Positions 19,298-28,666 of a stretch of 64,000 bases of DNA are shown here, one piece after another. Origin of the DNA: an uncultured Paracoccaceae bacterium (lineage in GTDB: Bacteria; Pseudomonadota; Alphaproteobacteria; Rhodobacterales; Rhodobacteraceae); contig CANMFL010000005.1 in NCBI GenBank assembly GCA_947497185.1, positions 248,001 through 312,000 of the forward strand. The letters run 5' to 3'. Within the stretch, counting starts at the first letter, position 1, and the number at the start of each line of letters is the position of its first letter. The notes under the pieces are model-generated. The model was not told the origin of the DNA, ran no database searches, and saw only the letters and a program-made list of their open reading frames with translations. Made by a program: the position numbers and the translations under genes.

Positions 19298-19493
19298 CCT
19301 TTTGAAAAATACAGAGTTCTCCACAGTTTTCTGCGGCGCAATTCTACTTATCCCCAAGAAACGACTTTACAGGTAAGGACTTGTAAAGCACCATATGTCG
19401 TAGGGTCAGATAACAATAACACTGATCCTAGAGCAGTCACATAGCGGTTGGGTCGCTGCCACGTCCCGCTGCCAGACAGGCGAGGCGCGACAT

Positions 19494-19997
19494 ATGGCAC
19501 TTTCAGAGCACTACCTTGAAACGGATGATCTGCATCCGATTGATTTGGTCGAATACGTCGCCGAACACCATGATTGGCAGTTTGATCGCATCCACGACGA
19601 CCAGATTGCAATGTCGGTGGACGCGCAGTGGCGGACCTACGCGATCACGGTGGCGTGGAACGCAGAAGACGAAACACTACGTCTGATCTGCACTTACGAG
19701 ATGGAACCGCCAGCCAAGCGCGTGCCTGCGCTTTACGAAGCGTTAAACACGATTAACGACATGTGCTGGGCCGGATCGTTCTCTTGGTGGGGCGACGAAC
19801 AGATGATGGTTTACCGCTACGGCCTTGTTTTGGCTGGCGATCAAGCGCCATCAGCGGAACAGGTGGACACGATGATCGGTGCGGCCATCGCCAGTTGTGA
19901 ACGGTTTTACCCAGCGATCCAATTAGTGACATGGGCCGAACGTAGTCCAAAAGAGGCGGTTCAAATCGCCATCGCGGAAACCTACGGGCGGGCCTAA
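19494..19997 (+). CDS. YbjN domain-containing protein
   Basis: A 167-residue acidic protein. MALSEHYLETDDLHPIDLVE leads into the YbjN fold, a tetratricopeptide-secretion-chaperone-like sensor fold, with DMCWAGSFSWWGDEQMMVYRYG as its best-conserved segment. There is no signal peptide. The family is linked to stress and motility phenotypes in enterobacteria; the role here is unknown. It faces the DegT gene across a palindrome. Confidence 0.85.
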   Translation: MALSEHYLETDDLHPIDLVEYVAEHHDWQFDRIHDDQIAMSVDAQWRTYAITVAWNAEDETLRLICTYEMEPPAKRVPALYEALNTINDMCWAGSFSWWGDEQMMVYRYGLVLAGDQAPSAEQVDTMIGAAIASCERFYPAIQLVTWAERSPKEAVQIAIAETYGRA

Positions 19998-20014
19998 ACG
20001 CCCGCGCCGCAGCT

Positions 20015-20034
20015 CGATTTTTCGCGAAAAATCG
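20015..20034. repeat. CGCG-centred intergenic palindrome
   Basis: CGATTTTTCGCGAAAAATCG is a perfect 20-bp palindrome between convergent genes. It is the same element as 6013-6032, which has CACG in the middle. A GGGCG/CGCCC stem lies just upstream at the end of the YbjN gene. Confidence 0.7.
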
Positions 20035-20039
20035 TGGCC

Positions 20040-21218
20040 TTACGCCGCCGCTTTGGCCGTAGCGTGGGTCACGGCAGTAATCAGCACCCCTGCCACCGCG
20101 TCGCATTCCATTAAGGTTAACCGCGCTGGCAAACGCACATCGCAAGCGGTCATCAGCATCGCGCGGGTCTTCGGCAAATCAGGCGTCTCACCTAAGAAAT
20201 TCCAGTTCCAAAACGCCCGCGCATTATCCGCCGAGCGGCCAAAAATCTGAACATTCAGACCCGCAGCCTTCGTGCTCGCCTGAAACGCATCCACCTGTTC
20301 TTCGGTCATGTTAACCATATTAAACTGTATTGAATCCGGCGCGCGGACCTCTGCGTCCAATGCAGCAGGCACATGCAGATGCGGGTGGCCATTTAGCAAG
20401 TCCGCCACATGATCGTGATTGCGTCGTCCATCCTTAACCCGTTGATCCAGCGCATCTAATTGCGGGCGGATCAAAGCGGCGGACAGCGTATTCAAGCGCA
20501 AATTATACAGCGGGAGCTGGTTCTGCCAGGTCTCAAACGGCGTATGCAGCACCGGATGTTTGCGCCAATTATGCTCGTAAGCACCCGACATAATGATCGC
20601 TTTCGCGATTAATTCAGCGTCGTCCGTCACCATGATTCCGCCTTCTCCAGCGTTCAGCATCTTGTATGACTGAAAACTGAAACAGCCGATCTTTCCAATC
20701 GTCCCGATATTCCGTCCATGCCACGTCGTCCCCAGACTATGCGCCGCGTCCTCGATCACAGGCGTGCCAGCGGCATCACATAGCGCCATAATCGCGTCCA
20801 TGTCAGACGTGTGACCGCGCATATGGCTGATGATCACGGCATCAACATCCGGCAGTTTGGCCGCGAAATCATCCATATCTATCCGGTAGTTATCGCCGCA
20901 TTCGCACAACACAGGCACGCAGTCCGCATGGACAACAGACGACGGAACCGCGGCAAAGGTAAACGCGGGGATTAACACACGCGCGTCGCGGGGCAGCCCA
21001 AGCGCCTTGAGCGACAGAAACAGCGCCGCAGAACATGACGACACGGCCAGCGCGTAGGTGCTGCCCAACTTTGCCGCGAACTCCGCTTCCAATAACGCCA
21101 CCGGAGATTGCTCGGACGTGTAGCGAAATAAATCGCCCGTCTCGAGAATGCGCGTGACCTCGGCCATCGCGGCGGCGGGGATCGGTTCAGCTTGGGTCAG
21201 ATTTGGCAGGACTGTCAT
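20040..21218 (-). CDS. DegT/DnrJ/EryC1/StrS family aminotransferase
   Basis: A 392-residue PLP enzyme. Lys186 in SFQSYKMLNAGEGG is the Schiff-base lysine, and Asp157 in VIEDAAHSLG binds the cofactor nitrogen. ALAVSSCSAALFLSL binds the phosphate. The family usually transaminates nucleotide-linked keto-sugars, but it also includes AHBA synthase and related enzymes. Here it sits 72 bp downstream of a PuuB-like oxidase at the end of a gamma-glutamylation cluster, with no sugar genes nearby. Its substrate is therefore open: either a keto compound from that pathway or an unrelated role. Confidence 0.85.
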   Translation of the reverse strand: MTVLPNLTQAEPIPAAAMAEVTRILETGDLFRYTSEQSPVALLEAEFAAKLGSTYALAVSSCSAALFLSLKALGLPRDARVLIPAFTFAAVPSSVVHADCVPVLCECGDNYRIDMDDFAAKLPDVDAVIISHMRGHTSDMDAIMALCDAAGTPVIEDAAHSLGTTWHGRNIGTIGKIGCFSFQSYKMLNAGEGGIMVTDDAELIAKAIIMSGAYEHNWRKHPVLHTPFETWQNQLPLYNLRLNTLSAALIRPQLDALDQRVKDGRRNHDHVADLLNGHPHLHVPAALDAEVRAPDSIQFNMVNMTEEQVDAFQASTKAAGLNVQIFGRSADNARAFWNWNFLGETPDLPKTRAMLMTACDVRLPARLTLMECDAVAGVLITAVTHATAKAAA

Positions 21219-21290
21219 GATTTCACCTTTTCCGAATGTGCATTTCGGAAATTGCTAACATGCCGGCTATGTCATTTCTATGACTGTGAT

Positions 21291-22598
21291 CTACAACCCG
21301 AGTTTTTCGCGCAAGATGTTCCACGTCAGAAACAACTGCAGCAATGGGCGACCCAATGCCGGACCGCCGGGAAATGCGGGCGCGGGTAGGGCGGACAACG
21401 TATCGAAACGTCCGGCTTGGCCCGCGATCGCCTCGGCCATGACCTTGCCGCAGAGCCCCGACAGTGCCACGCCATGCCCTGTAAATCCGCCTGCTGACAG
21501 GATGTTTTTGTCGATGCGTTGCACGGCTGGCAATCCAGTCATCGTCACCCCCAAAGTACCGCCCCACGCGTAGTCGATTTTGACGTTTTCTAGTGACGGA
21601 AACAGCGCCGTAAATCGTGGGCGTAGCATCGCGCCAATATCATTTGGAAACGCAATACTCGCACTCGCACGACCGCCAAACAGCAGGCGGTTATCCTCGG
21701 ACATGCGGTAGTAATTGACGAAATATTTGCTATCTTCGACAGCTATATCCTTTTTTAGTATGTTATTTTGATCTTCGCTCAGGGGGGTGGTTGCGCAGAT
21801 AAAACTATTAATCGGCATGATTGTCGCAGCGACCTTGCGTTCCAGCCCTGCGATATATCCGTTTGTCGCTATGATCAGGTGATCCGCTTTGACGTGACCT
21901 TTGCCGGTGCGCAGCGTGACTTTTGCACCCTTGTCAATGTGGTGCACGGCGCTGTTTTCATAGATCACAGCGCCCGCATTTTCCGCCGCTTTCGCCAGCC
22001 CCAGCGCGTAGCGCAGCGGGTGAATATGCGCGCCGCCCCAGTCAATCGTGCCGCCGTCATACAGGGGCGACGCGACCACATCGGCAAAGTCATCGCGACC
22101 GTAGATTTTGATCTGATCGTAGCCGTAAGTGTCCTGCAAAAAGCGCGCATCATCATGATGTGCAGCGCGTTCTTTTGCCGAATAACAGCCGTGCGCAATG
22201 CCCGACTTATACTGTGCGTCAGGCGAAAATGCGGCGCAGTTGTCGGCGACATCCGTTTTCGCCTCTTGCGTCAAATTCCAAAGGTCGTGCGCAACATCAG
22301 CACCCAACTTCTTGGTTAACAGCCGCTGCGACGCGTTATAACCCGATGCGACTTGGCCGCCGTTGCGTCCCGACGCACCAAAGCCCGCGCGATGCGCTTC
22401 CAACACAATCACAGATAGTCCTTTGGCGGCCAGGATTCGTGCAGCAGTCAGCCCAGTATATCCCGCGCCAATGATGCAAACATCAGCAGATAGCTCGCCA
22501 CGCAATTCAGGTCGCAATGGCGGCACATCAACCGTCGCAGCATACCAAGACGCCGGAAATTCCCCCTGACGGTCGTTGCGTGTCAGTGGGTTCGTCAT
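21291..22598 (-). CDS. puuB: FAD-dependent amine oxidase, PuuB-like
   Basis: A 435-residue DAO-fold flavoprotein. The dinucleotide site DVCIIGAGYTGLTAARILA and the GASGRNGGQVASGYN segment are typical of gamma-glutamylputrescine oxidase (PuuB) and relatives. The C-terminal LSAGGFTGHGVALSG closes the FAD site. It would oxidise a gamma-glutamyl-amine to an aldehyde. MTNPLTRNDRQG at 22598 overlaps the upstream ligase stop as ATGA, indicating one operon. The precise amine is not known. Confidence 0.85.
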   Translation of the reverse strand: MTNPLTRNDRQGEFPASWYAATVDVPPLRPELRGELSADVCIIGAGYTGLTAARILAAKGLSVIVLEAHRAGFGASGRNGGQVASGYNASQRLLTKKLGADVAHDLWNLTQEAKTDVADNCAAFSPDAQYKSGIAHGCYSAKERAAHHDDARFLQDTYGYDQIKIYGRDDFADVVASPLYDGGTIDWGGAHIHPLRYALGLAKAAENAGAVIYENSAVHHIDKGAKVTLRTGKGHVKADHLIIATNGYIAGLERKVAATIMPINSFICATTPLSEDQNNILKKDIAVEDSKYFVNYYRMSEDNRLLFGGRASASIAFPNDIGAMLRPRFTALFPSLENVKIDYAWGGTLGVTMTGLPAVQRIDKNILSAGGFTGHGVALSGLCGKVMAEAIAGQAGRFDTLSALPAPAFPGGPALGRPLLQLFLTWNILREKLGL

Positions 22599-23947
22599 AC
22601 GTTCAGCAACAAATGCTCGCGTTCCCAAGGGCTGATGACCTGCAAAAATTCGTTATATTCCGTGCGCTTAACAATGGAATACACCCGAGCAAAGTCATGC
22701 CCCATGATGTCGTGAATGTCAGTTGCGTCGTCGAACAGGTCCAACGCGGCATACAGCCCTTGGGGAATATCGTCTTCGCCATCATATGCGTCGCCCGCGT
22801 AGATTTCGCCCGGCTTGGTGGCGTTCATCATCCCCAAGTACCCGCAAGCCAACGATGCAGCGATGCACAGGTAGGGGTTGCAATCCATTCCTGCCAATCG
22901 GTTTTCAACGCGTCGGGCCGCAGGGTTGGACAGCGGCACACGAATGCCAGTCGTGCGGTTATCGCGTCCCCATTCAAGGTTAATAGGGGCGGCATGGTCA
23001 CGGACATAACGCCGATAACTATTCACATAGGGGGCCATCACGGCGATGACATTCGGCAGGTTCTGTTGCAACCCTCCGATAAAATGCATGAATTCGGGCG
23101 TCTCGCTGCCGTCGTCGGCGGTAAAGATGTTTTTACCATTTTCGTTTAATACCGAATGATGAATATGCATGGCACTGCCCGGTTCACCTTCGATCGGTTT
23201 GGCCATGAACGTGGCGAAACAATCGTGCTTTAGTGCGGCTTCCTTAATCAACCGTTTAAAGAAGAACACTTCGTCGGCCAGTTTCACCGGATCGCCGTGC
23301 AAAAGGTTAATTTCTAGCTGGCCAGCACCGCCCTCTTGGGTGATGCCGTCGATCTCGAAACCTTGAATTTCGGCGTATTCATAGATGTCATCAATCACAG
23401 GACCAAAGTCGTCAACGGCGGTCATCGAATAGGCTTGCCGTCCGGCCACAGGACGACCCGTTCGCCCCATCATAGGCTCAATTTTTATCGCGGGGTCAGT
23501 GTTGCGTGCGACCAGAAAGAACTCCATTTCGGGCGCGACTACAGGCGTCCAACCTTGTTCTTTGTATTTGGCGAGGACGTGTTTCAAAACGTTTCGCGGC
23601 GAGAAACCAATGGGTTCGCCGTTGGTGCGATACGCGTCGTGAATAACCTGCAACGTGCCGTCTGTCGTCCAAGGTGCAGCTGTCGCAGTACTCAAATCTG
23701 GGCGCAGAAACATGTCTGGCTCGGTAAAGCCAGTGGGGCCTGCGGCCTCGCCCCAATCACCTGTAATCGTTTGGAAAAAGATGGATTCCGGCAGGTGAAA
23801 GTATTGCTGCTTTTCCCATTTGGCCGCCGGTACAGCCTTGCCGCGTGCAATGCCAGGCAGGTCGCCGATGACACATTCGACCTCGTCCAGACGGTTCTGT
23901 TCAAGATAGGTTTTTGCGGCGTCAGGGATCGCGTCAATCCAGCTCAT
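22595..23947 (-). CDS. glutamine synthetase-like gamma-glutamyl ligase (first paralog)
   Basis: A 450-residue member of the glutamine synthetase superfamily (GlnA-III/PuuA type), which joins glutamate to an amine using ATP. Catalytic segments include VVAPEMEFFLV, QLEINLLHG, SAMHIHHS and APINLEWGRDNRTTGIRVP. It lacks the adenylylation-site region of housekeeping GlnA. ATGA overlaps on both sides tie it to the amidotransferase upstream and PuuB downstream. The likely role is the first step of amine catabolism. Confidence 0.88.
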   Translation of the reverse strand: MSWIDAIPDAAKTYLEQNRLDEVECVIGDLPGIARGKAVPAAKWEKQQYFHLPESIFFQTITGDWGEAAGPTGFTEPDMFLRPDLSTATAAPWTTDGTLQVIHDAYRTNGEPIGFSPRNVLKHVLAKYKEQGWTPVVAPEMEFFLVARNTDPAIKIEPMMGRTGRPVAGRQAYSMTAVDDFGPVIDDIYEYAEIQGFEIDGITQEGGAGQLEINLLHGDPVKLADEVFFFKRLIKEAALKHDCFATFMAKPIEGEPGSAMHIHHSVLNENGKNIFTADDGSETPEFMHFIGGLQQNLPNVIAVMAPYVNSYRRYVRDHAAPINLEWGRDNRTTGIRVPLSNPAARRVENRLAGMDCNPYLCIAASLACGYLGMMNATKPGEIYAGDAYDGEDDIPQGLYAALDLFDDATDIHDIMGHDFARVYSIVKRTEYNEFLQVISPWEREHLLLNV

Positions 23948-24627
23948 GCGATGGACCTTTCTTTGAAAAATGTGCCGATTTGGCGCGCCAACACGGCAGA
24001 ATGAACCGGTGCGCTGACCGACGCACGCGCCGCGTCCAACAATGCGTCAGGCACATTTCCGGGGCCGCGATGCGTCGCGAGCCCTGTGATAAATGCGCCG
24101 TCAAATTCAGGATGTGCTTGCACGGTGAACGCTTTTTTCCCGTAGATCAGCGCGGCATTTTCGCAAAAATCATTGCGCCCGACGACTGTCGCACCTTCGG
24201 GTAACGTTACCACTTGGTCTTGATGCCATGCATTCAAATGCACGGTTTCGCCTTGCCAGTCGTAGGTTTGACGGCCCACAGCCCAGCCGTTTTTGAACTT
24301 TTCAATCTTACCGCCCAAGGCTTGCGCGATGATCTGATGGCCAAAGCAAATCCCGACCAACGGCAGGTCCGCAGCATAGATATCGCGGACCAAATCTTCG
24401 AGCGGCGCGATGAACGCATGGTCCTCGTAAGCACCGTGTTTCGAGCCGGTAATTAACCAACCGTCCGCTGCGTCAGGCCCACTTGGGAACTGCATGTCGA
24501 CGACACTATATTTAGCGAATTCAAAGTTTTGGCCTTGCAGCAGGGTGACGAATAAATCCGCGTAATTGCCTGCCTCCCCTAAGATTTCCTTAGGGGAATG
24601 TCCCGCCTGTAGGATGCCGATTTTCAT
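23944..24627 (-). CDS. class I glutamine amidotransferase / gamma-glutamyl hydrolase-like
   Basis: A 227-residue class I GATase-fold protein. The nucleophile elbow is LVGICFGHQIIAQALGG, and the catalytic His-Glu pair lies in FTVQAHPEFDG. Alone, without a synthetase domain, such a protein between two gamma-glutamyl ligases could remove the glutamyl group, as PuuD does in E. coli. MKIGILQAGHSPKE at 24627 is the chosen start; the frame is open another 22 codons upstream. It overlaps the downstream ligase by 4 nt. Confidence 0.85.
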   Translation of the reverse strand: MKIGILQAGHSPKEILGEAGNYADLFVTLLQGQNFEFAKYSVVDMQFPSGPDAADGWLITGSKHGAYEDHAFIAPLEDLVRDIYAADLPLVGICFGHQIIAQALGGKIEKFKNGWAVGRQTYDWQGETVHLNAWHQDQVVTLPEGATVVGRNDFCENAALIYGKKAFTVQAHPEFDGAFITGLATHRGPGNVPDALLDAARASVSAPVHSAVLARQIGTFFKERSIA

Positions 24628-24702
24628 GGTGTGCCTGTGGGTTGTGATGCGCATATCGTAGTCGGCGAAAATGGGCACGGCAAGGGGCCGCACCCATTCA
24701 GG

Positions 24703-26034
24703 TCAAACGGTATCGAGGTAAAGATCGAGCTGTTCCTCTGGGGTCAGCTCGTTAAAGTTTAGCATTTCCTGCCGTTTGGTCAGCACGAAATTATCAACCA
24801 ACATCGGATCAAAAATCCGGCGCGCAATCGCGCTGTTGTCGAAAGCTTCGATCGCTTCGGCCCATGTGCCGGGAACCTGCGGCAGGTCTTGGTCGTAGGC
24901 GTTTCCGGTGATCGGGGGCCCCGGTTTCAGCTTGTCTTCGATCCCGATCAGGGCAGATCCAAGAACGGCGGCGAGGAACAAGTAAGGGTTAACATCGCCA
25001 CCCGCGACACGGTGCTCAACGCGCCGTGCTTTCAGGCTACCACCGGGCACGCGGATCGATGCGGTGCGGTTTTCGTAGGCCCAGCAAATGCCAGTCGGCG
25101 CATGAGAATTCGGCACAAGACGTTCGTAGGAATTGCCGTGCGGCGCAAAAATCAGCGCCAATTCGGGGATACCCTTCAAGCAACCAGCGATGGCATTGTG
25201 CAGCAGTTCTGTGCCTTCAAACGTGTCGTTGGCCATCATGTTATTGCCCGCATCATCAATGATCGAGAAATGCGTATGTAGCCCGTTGCCCGCGTAATCT
25301 TCGTAAGGTTTCGCCATGAAACTGGCGGCCATACCGTGATTTCGGGCCAATCCACGGACCAGCATTTTAAACAACCACGCATCGTCAGCGGCCTTGAGCG
25401 CGTCTGGAACATGTTCAAGGTTAACCTCGAACTGGCCAGTACCTGCTTCGGAAATCGCAGCCTCGGCAGGGATATCCATCAATTCGCAGGCGTCATAAAG
25501 GTCGTTAAAGAAGTCGTCAAAGGCGTCCAGTGCCCGCAAGCTCAGGATTTCAGCACCGGGGCGACGTTTCCCCGATCGCGGCGAAAGCGGTTGTTTAATT
25601 TTGCGACCGCTATCGTCAACAAGGTAAAATTCCATCTCGGTGGCTGCAACAGGGGTTAGCCCTAGCGCCTTGTAACGAGCGACGACATTGGCCAAGGCAT
25701 GACGCGGATCACCCGCATAGGGTGTGCCGTCTTCGGAATGCATCCAGACAGGGATCAGCGCAGAGGGGGCGGATAACCAAGGGATCGGCACATAGCCGCG
25801 CTCTGTTGGCAGCAGCAATCCATCGGGATCGCCGGTCTCGAACACCATCGGGCTGTCGTCGATATCTTCGCCCCAAATATCGAGGTTCATCACGGATAGA
25901 GGAAAGCGGGTGCCTTCGGTTTCCAACTTTTCAGCAAAGCGGCGCGGGACGCGCTTGCCGCGAGCCTGGCCGTTTAGATCTGCGGCACCGCAGCGGACGT
26001 TTCTAACTTCGGGGTGATCGTGAAGCCAACTCAT
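24703..26034 (-). CDS. glutamine synthetase-like gamma-glutamyl ligase (second paralog)
   Basis: 443 residues with the same fold as the ligase at 22595-23947 but clearly diverged. Segments PVAATEMEFYLVDD, QFEVNLEHVPDALKAAD, GLHTHFS and YENRTASIRVPGG mark the active site. MSWLHDHPEV at 26034 is the ATG start; a TTG eight codons upstream is also in frame. It is the first enzyme gene after the transporter genes. Two non-identical ligases suggest two amine substrates or a two-step route. Confidence 0.87.
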   Translation of the reverse strand: MSWLHDHPEVRNVRCGAADLNGQARGKRVPRRFAEKLETEGTRFPLSVMNLDIWGEDIDDSPMVFETGDPDGLLLPTERGYVPIPWLSAPSALIPVWMHSEDGTPYAGDPRHALANVVARYKALGLTPVAATEMEFYLVDDSGRKIKQPLSPRSGKRRPGAEILSLRALDAFDDFFNDLYDACELMDIPAEAAISEAGTGQFEVNLEHVPDALKAADDAWLFKMLVRGLARNHGMAASFMAKPYEDYAGNGLHTHFSIIDDAGNNMMANDTFEGTELLHNAIAGCLKGIPELALIFAPHGNSYERLVPNSHAPTGICWAYENRTASIRVPGGSLKARRVEHRVAGGDVNPYLFLAAVLGSALIGIEDKLKPGPPITGNAYDQDLPQVPGTWAEAIEAFDNSAIARRIFDPMLVDNFVLTKRQEMLNFNELTPEEQLDLYLDTV

Positions 26035-26140
26035 TTTGTGTTCTGGTCCTTGGCCCAAATTGGGCGGTTATGACCTTGTTTTACTGGACTTCAGATGTCT
26101 AAGCCAGTGAGAAACAGCGGCCGATATATTGGTCGTAAAT

Positions 26141-26947
26141 TTAGCGAATAATCTGTGGTCGAATGCGTAACCGTTTGCGGTTCGCAGATGGCAAATGGCG
26201 GTTTAAACGGGCGTTAATCAGGCCGAAAATCCCAATTACACAGAGCGTCATCAAGATGAAATAGCCCGCCAAAATCGGGTAGGGAATGAACGGGTTGAAT
26301 GTCTTGTCAGCAAAATAGCTGGCATAATACAGGGCGTCGCCGCGTTGTTGAAACGCAGGGAAACCCGCGAAGAATACAAGCGTCGTGGCGTGGAAAAGAA
26401 AGATCGCCTCATTGGTGTAAGCGGGCCACGCGAGGCGCAGCATCGTGGGCCAGATCACACGCTTAAAACGCGGCCAACCTGTCATGCCATAGGCGTCGGC
26501 GGCTTCTGTGTCGCCTTTTGGGATCGACTGTAACGCACCGTAGAAAATCTCGGCGGTATAGGCCGAAGTGTTCAGCACAAGGACCACCAACGCGCCGAAT
26601 GTGGCCGAGGTGAGAGGGCTGAAAATAGGGTAAACGCCTTTGAGCGACAGGAACAAAAAGTAGGCGAAAAAGAATTGGATAAACAGCGGTGAGCCACGGA
26701 AAACAAAGATGAACCATTCGGCAGGCTTGCGGGCATAGGGGCTAGGATGCGCCTTGCCCATGGCCACCAGCGTCGCGATGCAGAACCCGATCAGCAACGC
26801 CAATACGCCGAAATAGATGTTCCAGATCATGCCGGAGCCGATCAGCGTGAATTGCTGACAAAGCGTAAAGTCACTGCGTGGTAACAGACGTTCGCCGTAA
26901 CCAATTGACCGGAACGCGTAGGCGGCGATGGTTTCATAACAGGTCAT
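26141..26947 (-). CDS. amino-acid-type ABC transporter permease (second)
   Basis: 268 residues with several membrane segments. The ABC permease coupling loop (EAA motif) is EAADAYGMTGWPRFKRVIWP. The class is the HisM/GlnP type of polar amino acid importers. Its ATG overlaps the stop of the first permease as ATGA. It works with the binding protein and ATPase upstream to import the substrate for the ligase cluster. Confidence 0.88.
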   Translation of the reverse strand: MTCYETIAAYAFRSIGYGERLLPRSDFTLCQQFTLIGSGMIWNIYFGVLALLIGFCIATLVAMGKAHPSPYARKPAEWFIFVFRGSPLFIQFFFAYFLFLSLKGVYPIFSPLTSATFGALVVLVLNTSAYTAEIFYGALQSIPKGDTEAADAYGMTGWPRFKRVIWPTMLRLAWPAYTNEAIFLFHATTLVFFAGFPAFQQRGDALYYASYFADKTFNPFIPYPILAGYFILMTLCVIGIFGLINARLNRHLPSANRKRLRIRPQIIR

Positions 26948-27780
26948 ACGGCAGCCTTGCGTTGTGCTTCACCAGCGGCGGTGGCTTGGCCGCGCGTCAA
27001 TTTAACCATGATCCGGTCTAGGACGACTTCGGATACTTTGGTGAAGCAAAGATAGAAAATCAGCAACGCGCCAAAGTACCACATGCGCCAATCTGCGTGT
27101 GGGTAATCGGTAAAGTTCGGCGTTTTCGAGCCACCCATTTCGCGGGCCCAATAGACGATATCTTCGACGCCGAGCAGGAACAATAGCGGGGTCGCTTTGA
27201 TCAGGACCATCCACAAATTCGACAGGCCGGGCAGGGCGTAAACCCACATCTGCGGCACGACGATGCGCCAGAATGATTGACGGTGTGTCATCCCGTAAGC
27301 TTCGGCAGTTTCAATTTGCGCATGGGGAACGGCGCGCATCGCGCCGAACAAAACGTTCGCCGCGAACGCACCAAAAACGATGGCAAAGGTTAATACGGCG
27401 AGGGAAAATCCGTAGACTTCGTGTATCCATTGCGGGGCGTTGCCGAGTGGCAGTTTCGCTGCCTGACAGACGACAAAGTCGCTGCCTTGGCGGATCGGTT
27501 GGTCCCAATCGGGACATTTGACCTTGTGACGGACGTATTCAATCGCCTGATCTAAGGCGATGACAAAGAACAAGAAAAACACGATGTCGGGAATGCCGCG
27601 CACAATTGCCATGTAGGCTTTGCCGATCCAGCGCAGCGGAGCCAGATTGCTACGCGCCGCAGTCGCACCACCAAACCCGAATGCCAGTGCGATAGGGGCT
27701 GTAATGGCGAGTAAGGTTAACACGGTTCCAAATGCCCAATACATGTTCATGTGCTTGCCTGTGGTCAGGTAGCAGGACAA
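26944..27780 (-). CDS. amino-acid-type ABC transporter permease (first), start uncertain
   Basis: At least 278 residues. The coupling loop is ETAEAYGMTHRQSFWRIVVP, HisQ/GlnP class. The frame shown begins at a TTG at 27780; the first in-frame ATG lies ten codons further in. The frame stays open upstream nearly to the binding-protein stop and reads like coding sequence (IPTARLGYPIFDYC and GLTWLSCYLTTGKH), but has no ATG there; an ATT at 27855 is one candidate. The true start is probably non-standard. Confidence 0.8.
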   Translation of the reverse strand: MSCYLTTGKHMNMYWAFGTVLTLLAITAPIALAFGFGGATAARSNLAPLRWIGKAYMAIVRGIPDIVFFLFFVIALDQAIEYVRHKVKCPDWDQPIRQGSDFVVCQAAKLPLGNAPQWIHEVYGFSLAVLTFAIVFGAFAANVLFGAMRAVPHAQIETAEAYGMTHRQSFWRIVVPQMWVYALPGLSNLWMVLIKATPLLFLLGVEDIVYWAREMGGSKTPNFTDYPHADWRMWYFGALLIFYLCFTKVSEVVLDRIMVKLTRGQATAAGEAQRKAAV

Positions 27781-27921
27781 CCATGTGAGGCCCTCTAGCG
27801 AGGCGGGATCGGTGCAATAGTCAAAAATGGGGTAGCCCAGACGTGCGGTTGGAATGAGTTGTTTTGGCGAAATGAAGACTGGTGTTGCGCCCCGATGCGG
27901 GACCGAGGCGCAAGAATTAGC

Positions 27922-28638
27922 TTATTCGAAAGTGGCGCCGATTTCCCACTTTTCGATCAAAGCATTCAGCGAACCGTCTGCTTTCATGGATTGCACGGCT
28001 GCAGTCAGCGTGTCGCGCAGTTCTGTGTCGCTTTTGCGGACACCAGCGGCCACGCCGCCACCCAGAAGCACTTCACCGATGATGCTGAGGTCAGCTTCGG
28101 AATCTGCGACTGGCTGCAAGAAGGATGCGTCGGCCAGAACTGCGTCAGCTTCGCCATTTTTGACGGCTGCGACAGTTTCTTCTGGTGTTGCGAATTCCAA
28201 CAATGTGGCACCCATTTCAGCGACATGTGCTGCTTGGATTGTGCCAGTTTGTGCGGCAATCACAGCGGATGCGAGGTCGACGTCAGCGGATGCGCCAAGG
28301 AAAGATGACGGATCAGGCTGGGAATAGTTTTCGGAGAAATCGATGACTTCTTCGCGTTCTTCCGTGATCGACATGCCTGCGATGATGACGTCGTAGTTGC
28401 CGGAAACGAGGTTCGGGATAATGCTGTCCCACTCGTTTGTGACCCATTCGCAGGTCAGTTCAGCGCGTGCGCACAATTCGTCGCCAACTTCGCGTTCAAA
28501 GCCGTCTACTTCGCCAGCGTCATTGATGAAGTTCCACGGAGGGTAGGCGCCTTCGGTGCCAAGGCGCGTGACGTCTTGGGCCATTGCCATTGTCGAGACG
28601 AGCGATGCAATCGCTGTTGTCAGGATCAGACTTTTCAT
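27922..28638 (-). CDS. periplasmic amino-acid-type binding protein (ABC)
   Basis: 238 residues. The signal peptide MKSLILTTAIASLVSTMAMA is followed by DVTRLGTEGAYPPWNFINDA, a typical start for family 3 solute-binding proteins, and by GMSITEEREEVIDFSENY. The start at 28638 was chosen at the signal peptide; upstream in-frame codons are basic and non-family. It follows the ATPase gene after 28 bp. Ligands may be amines or basic amino acids, inferred from the cluster. Confidence 0.9.
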   Translation of the reverse strand: MKSLILTTAIASLVSTMAMAQDVTRLGTEGAYPPWNFINDAGEVDGFEREVGDELCARAELTCEWVTNEWDSIIPNLVSGNYDVIIAGMSITEEREEVIDFSENYSQPDPSSFLGASADVDLASAVIAAQTGTIQAAHVAEMGATLLEFATPEETVAAVKNGEADAVLADASFLQPVADSEADLSIIGEVLLGGGVAAGVRKSDTELRDTLTAAVQSMKADGSLNALIEKWEIGATFE

Positions 28639-28666
28639 CAGATTTCTCCCAATTGATGAGTTGATT

